Assembly (NCBI GenBank): GCA_028571885.1
Contig: JAPVVU010000133.1
Coordinates: 1 to 7,843 of the forward strand
Source of the DNA: Gammaproteobacteria bacterium
GTDB taxonomy: Bacteria > Pseudomonadota > Gammaproteobacteria > GRL18
Reading direction: 5' to 3'
Length of the DNA: 7,843 nt
The translations under genes and the position numbers were made by a program. The notes under the pieces are model-generated. The model saw only the letters and a list, made by a program, of their open reading frames with translations, was not told the origin of the DNA and made no database searches. Shown piece by piece: positions 5,921 to 7,843 of the stretch (the stretch's first letter is position 1; each line of letters starts with the position of its first letter).

Positions 5921-5925
5921 TCCTT
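5921..5925 (-). promoter_or_regulatory. Ribosome binding site selecting ATG 5914 of mltB
   Basis: AAGGA on the minus strand lies 6 nt before ATG 5914, whose product begins directly with a normal signal peptide. This supports it over the upstream in-frame ATG at 5959. Confidence 0.65.
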
Positions 5926-6001
5926 TTTTATTAAATAAAGAGTTAATTAATAAATACACACTGGATAATTACGAATTAACGAATATTAAACCAGATAATG
6001 A

Positions 6002-7108
6002 TCAATGAGCCAATAACTTCCTATGGGTATGGATGGACATTAAAATGCCAAAACCTGCCATCAGAGTGACAATAGAAGTACCGCCATAACTCACCAGAGG
6101 GAGTGGCACACCAACTACGGGTAAAATGCCGCTTACCATTCCAATATTAACAAAAACATACACCAGAAATGTTAAAACAATACTGGCACCCAGTAGGCGA
6201 GCATAAGTACCATGTGCCTGCGTGGTGATGTATATACCACGCAAAATGATAAATATATAAAGACTTAAAAGGATTAATATGCCGCTAAAACCGAATTCTT
6301 CAGCAAACACAGAAAAAATAAAATCAGTATGGCGTTCAGGTAAAAATTCCAGATGTGATTGCGTGCCATTGAGCCAGCCTTTGCCAAAACTGCCACCAGA
6401 GCCAATAGCAATTTTAGATTGAATAATATGATAACCACTGCCCAGCGGATCAGATTCCGGATTCAGCATTGTGAGGACGCGCTGGCGTTGATAGTCCCGC
6501 ATGAGAAAAAGCCACATGGGTATAGTAAAAGCAATGCCGGCAAAAGCAAAACCCAGGATGAGGCGCCAGGAAACTCCTGCCATAAAGATAACAAATAAAC
6601 CTGCACTGCTGACCAGAAGTGAGGTACCCAAATCAGGCTGTTTGGCAATGAGTAAGATAGGCAGCAGTAAGATAATCAGTGCCACCAGCAAATGTCGATT
6701 TCGAGGTGGTATGTGACCACCTGATAAGTACCAGGCCAGCATCATTGGTACTGCAAGCTTCATCATTTCTGAAGGCTGAAAGCGAAACAGCCCCAGATTC
6801 AACCAGCGTTGAGCACCTAATACTTTGGTGCCGACCAGCAATACAGCAATCAGCATAACCGTTCCGATAATAAACAGAATCGGTGACCAGCGACGCATAG
6901 TGTCCGGTGAAATCTGGGCAATCATCAGCATAACAAAAAAAGCAACACCCAGGCGAATACCCTGACGCTGCATTAAAGCCATATTTTCACCGCTGGCACT
7001 GTAGAGAATAACCTGGCCAATAACGATCAAGGCAATCAATCCCAGTAATAAAGTCAGATCAATATGCAGACGAAAAAACAGGCCTTGTGAAGAGGCTCGA
7101 CTAGCCAT
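6002..7108 (-). CDS. rodA: Rod-shape determining SEDS peptidoglycan glycosyltransferase RodA
   Basis: RodA polymerises lipid II into glycan strands in the inner membrane, paired with PBP2, during lateral wall growth. From ATG 7108 it is 368 aa (E. coli RodA 370) with about ten hydrophobic segments. Signature stretches are LGAQRWLNLGLFRFQPSE (about 97-114), FLPERHTDFIFSVFAEEFG (255-273) and the C-terminal PLPLVSYGGTS (335-345). With this start the essential aspartate of ERHTDF is Asp262, the same number as in E. coli. The start choice rests on GAGGA 8 nt upstream; in-frame ATG 7123 and TTG 7129 have only poor sites. ATG 7108 overlaps the mrdA stop by 8 nt, so synthesis of the two partners is likely coupled. 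Confidence 0.97.
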   Translation of the reverse strand: MASRASSQGLFFRLHIDLTLLLGLIALIVIGQVILYSASGENMALMQRQGIRLGVAFFVMLMIAQISPDTMRRWSPILFIIGTVMLIAVLLVGTKVLGAQRWLNLGLFRFQPSEMMKLAVPMMLAWYLSGGHIPPRNRHLLVALIILLLPILLIAKQPDLGTSLLVSSAGLFVIFMAGVSWRLILGFAFAGIAFTIPMWLFLMRDYQRQRVLTMLNPESDPLGSGYHIIQSKIAIGSGGSFGKGWLNGTQSHLEFLPERHTDFIFSVFAEEFGFSGILILLSLYIFIILRGIYITTQAHGTYARLLGASIVLTFLVYVFVNIGMVSGILPVVGVPLPLVSYGGTSIVTLMAGFGILMSIHTHRKLLAH

Positions 7109-7843
7109 GTGCGTGTTCCTCATGTTCAATTAATGCCGTATTCTCAGGTTTGACAGTGGCTGCTGAAGGAGTTTTTGGTGGCTTAGTGTCTGGTGAAAGA
7201 ACCGGCTTTTTGTTAGTTTTTGCGGCTTTTTTTCTAACGGATTGTTTTAGTTCTTCATCGCTAAATTGACTGAGATATGCTGCAATGACTTTTCCCGCAA
7301 TAGGGGCTGCAACTGAACCACCATGACCACCGTTTTCTACGATAACAGCGATGGCAATTTTGGGGTTGTCTGCCGGGGCAAAGGCCATAAAAAGAGCATG
7401 ATCTTTAAGGCGTTCTTCCAGTTCATCCTCTTTATAGCTGGCATCCTGGGCGACAGAAAACACCTGTGCTGTCCCTGTTTTACCGGCGATTTTATAGCGT
7501 AGATCGGGCTTATTGAGTCGCCTGGCTGTTCCTCTGGCACCATGAATCACTTCAGTCATCGCATGATGAACTTCATTCCAGTTTTCCTGTCGTTTAACGG
7601 AAATTTTCCGAACCAGCTGGGGATTAACCTGACGGGGAACCCGATCGACTTTTCGTTGAATAGAGTTGACCAGTTGAGGTTGAAAATGTTGACCACCATT
7701 GGCTAATGTGGCTGTTCCCAGAGCAAGTTGCAGTGGTGTGACCAGTACATACCCCTGTCCGATTCCGGCAATAACCGTTTCTCCGGGAAACCAGACCTGC
7801 TTGCGTACTCTTTTTTTCCATTCTTTTGATGGCATTAAACCGC
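7101..7843 (-). CDS. mrdA: Penicillin-binding protein 2, C-terminal part (cut by window edge)
   Basis: PBP2 is the class B transpeptidase that cross-links glycan made by RodA in the elongasome. Only the last 246 or so residues are visible; the frame stays open to the right edge, so the N-terminal anchor, pedestal domain and the SxxK and SxN motifs lie outside. The visible part starts in the transpeptidase domain: GLMPSKEWKKR, then GETVIAGIGQGYVLVTPLQLA, which is typical of PBP2. The KTG motif is in IAGKTGTAQVF (codons at 7481-7473), and FAPADNPKIAIAVIVENGGHGG follows. After the domain comes a low-complexity tail of about 50 residues rich in Lys, Pro and Ala and ending in HEEHAHG, probably disordered periplasmic sequence. 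The TAG stop (7103-7101) overlaps the rodA start. The ATG at 7835 is an internal methionine, not the start. Confidence 0.95.
   Translation of the reverse strand, partial: GLMPSKEWKKRVRKQVWFPGETVIAGIGQGYVLVTPLQLALGTATLANGGQHFQPQLVNSIQRKVDRVPRQVNPQLVRKISVKRQENWNEVHHAMTEVIHGARGTARRLNKPDLRYKIAGKTGTAQVFSVAQDASYKEDELEERLKDHALFMAFAPADNPKIAIAVIVENGGHGGSVAAPIAGKVIAAYLSQFSDEELKQSVRKKAAKTNKKPVLSPDTKPPKTPSAATVKPENTALIEHEEHAHG
7117..7121 (-). promoter_or_regulatory. Ribosome binding site of rodA inside the end of mrdA
   Basis: GAGGA on the minus strand lies 8 nt before ATG 7108 and within the last codons of mrdA. It is the only good Shine-Dalgarno near the three in-frame start candidates (7129 TTG, 7123 ATG, 7108 ATG). 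Confidence 0.7.

Noticed and set aside
5915..6001. Heptad or octamer repeat in the rodA-mltB gap (TTCGTTAATTCGTAAT)
   Set aside because: Only two imperfect units in AT-rich sequence and no complementary arm; too weak to link with the two hairpin elements.

Overview
The window looks like chromosomal DNA from a moderately AT-rich gammaproteobacterium. The gene order mrdA-rodA-mltB-rlpA-dacA-(dat)-ybeD-lipB is the cell-elongation and lipoate cluster familiar from that class. The genus cannot be told from this sequence. All genes lie on the minus strand, so the operon reads from high to low coordinates.

Layout in transcription order: the C-terminal half of mrdA (PBP2 transpeptidase, cut by the right edge, 7843-7101) overlaps rodA (SEDS glycosyltransferase, 7108-6002). 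After 87 bp comes mltB (lytic transglycosylase, 5914-4889), then after 5 bp rlpA (DPBB-SPOR lipoprotein, 4883-3990). A 196-bp gap holds an imperfect heptad-bearing hairpin (about 3873-3987). dacA follows (D,D-carboxypeptidase, 3793-2636). After 86 bp come dat (D-amino-acid transaminase, 2549-1650), ybeD/DUF493 (1653-1339, ATGA overlap with dat), lipB (octanoyltransferase, 1335-676) and a GNAT-like ORF (683-222). The GNAT-like ORF starts inside lipB and ends on the edge of a large inverted repeat (1-223). The two other gaps, 2550-2635 and 5915-6001, are short and AT-rich, and I see no convincing promoter or terminator in them.

The genes split into two functional groups. PBP2 and RodA are the synthetic core of the elongasome. 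MltB and RlpA cleave glycan strands, and DacA trims pentapeptides and releases D-Ala. Dat can use D-Ala to form D-Glu, which links DacA chemically to precursor synthesis. YbeD-LipB are the usual dacA-lip neighbours, but lipA does not follow lipB directly: a GNAT-like protein lacking the usual acetyl-CoA loop takes that place.

The least ordinary parts are the two hairpin elements with 7-bp tandem units, especially the one at 1-223. Its arms are identical over 60 nt and then differ by exactly one copy of each of two heptads. The degenerate GNAT-like protein, whose stop codon is shared with that element, is also unusual. No complete undescribed multi-gene system is visible.
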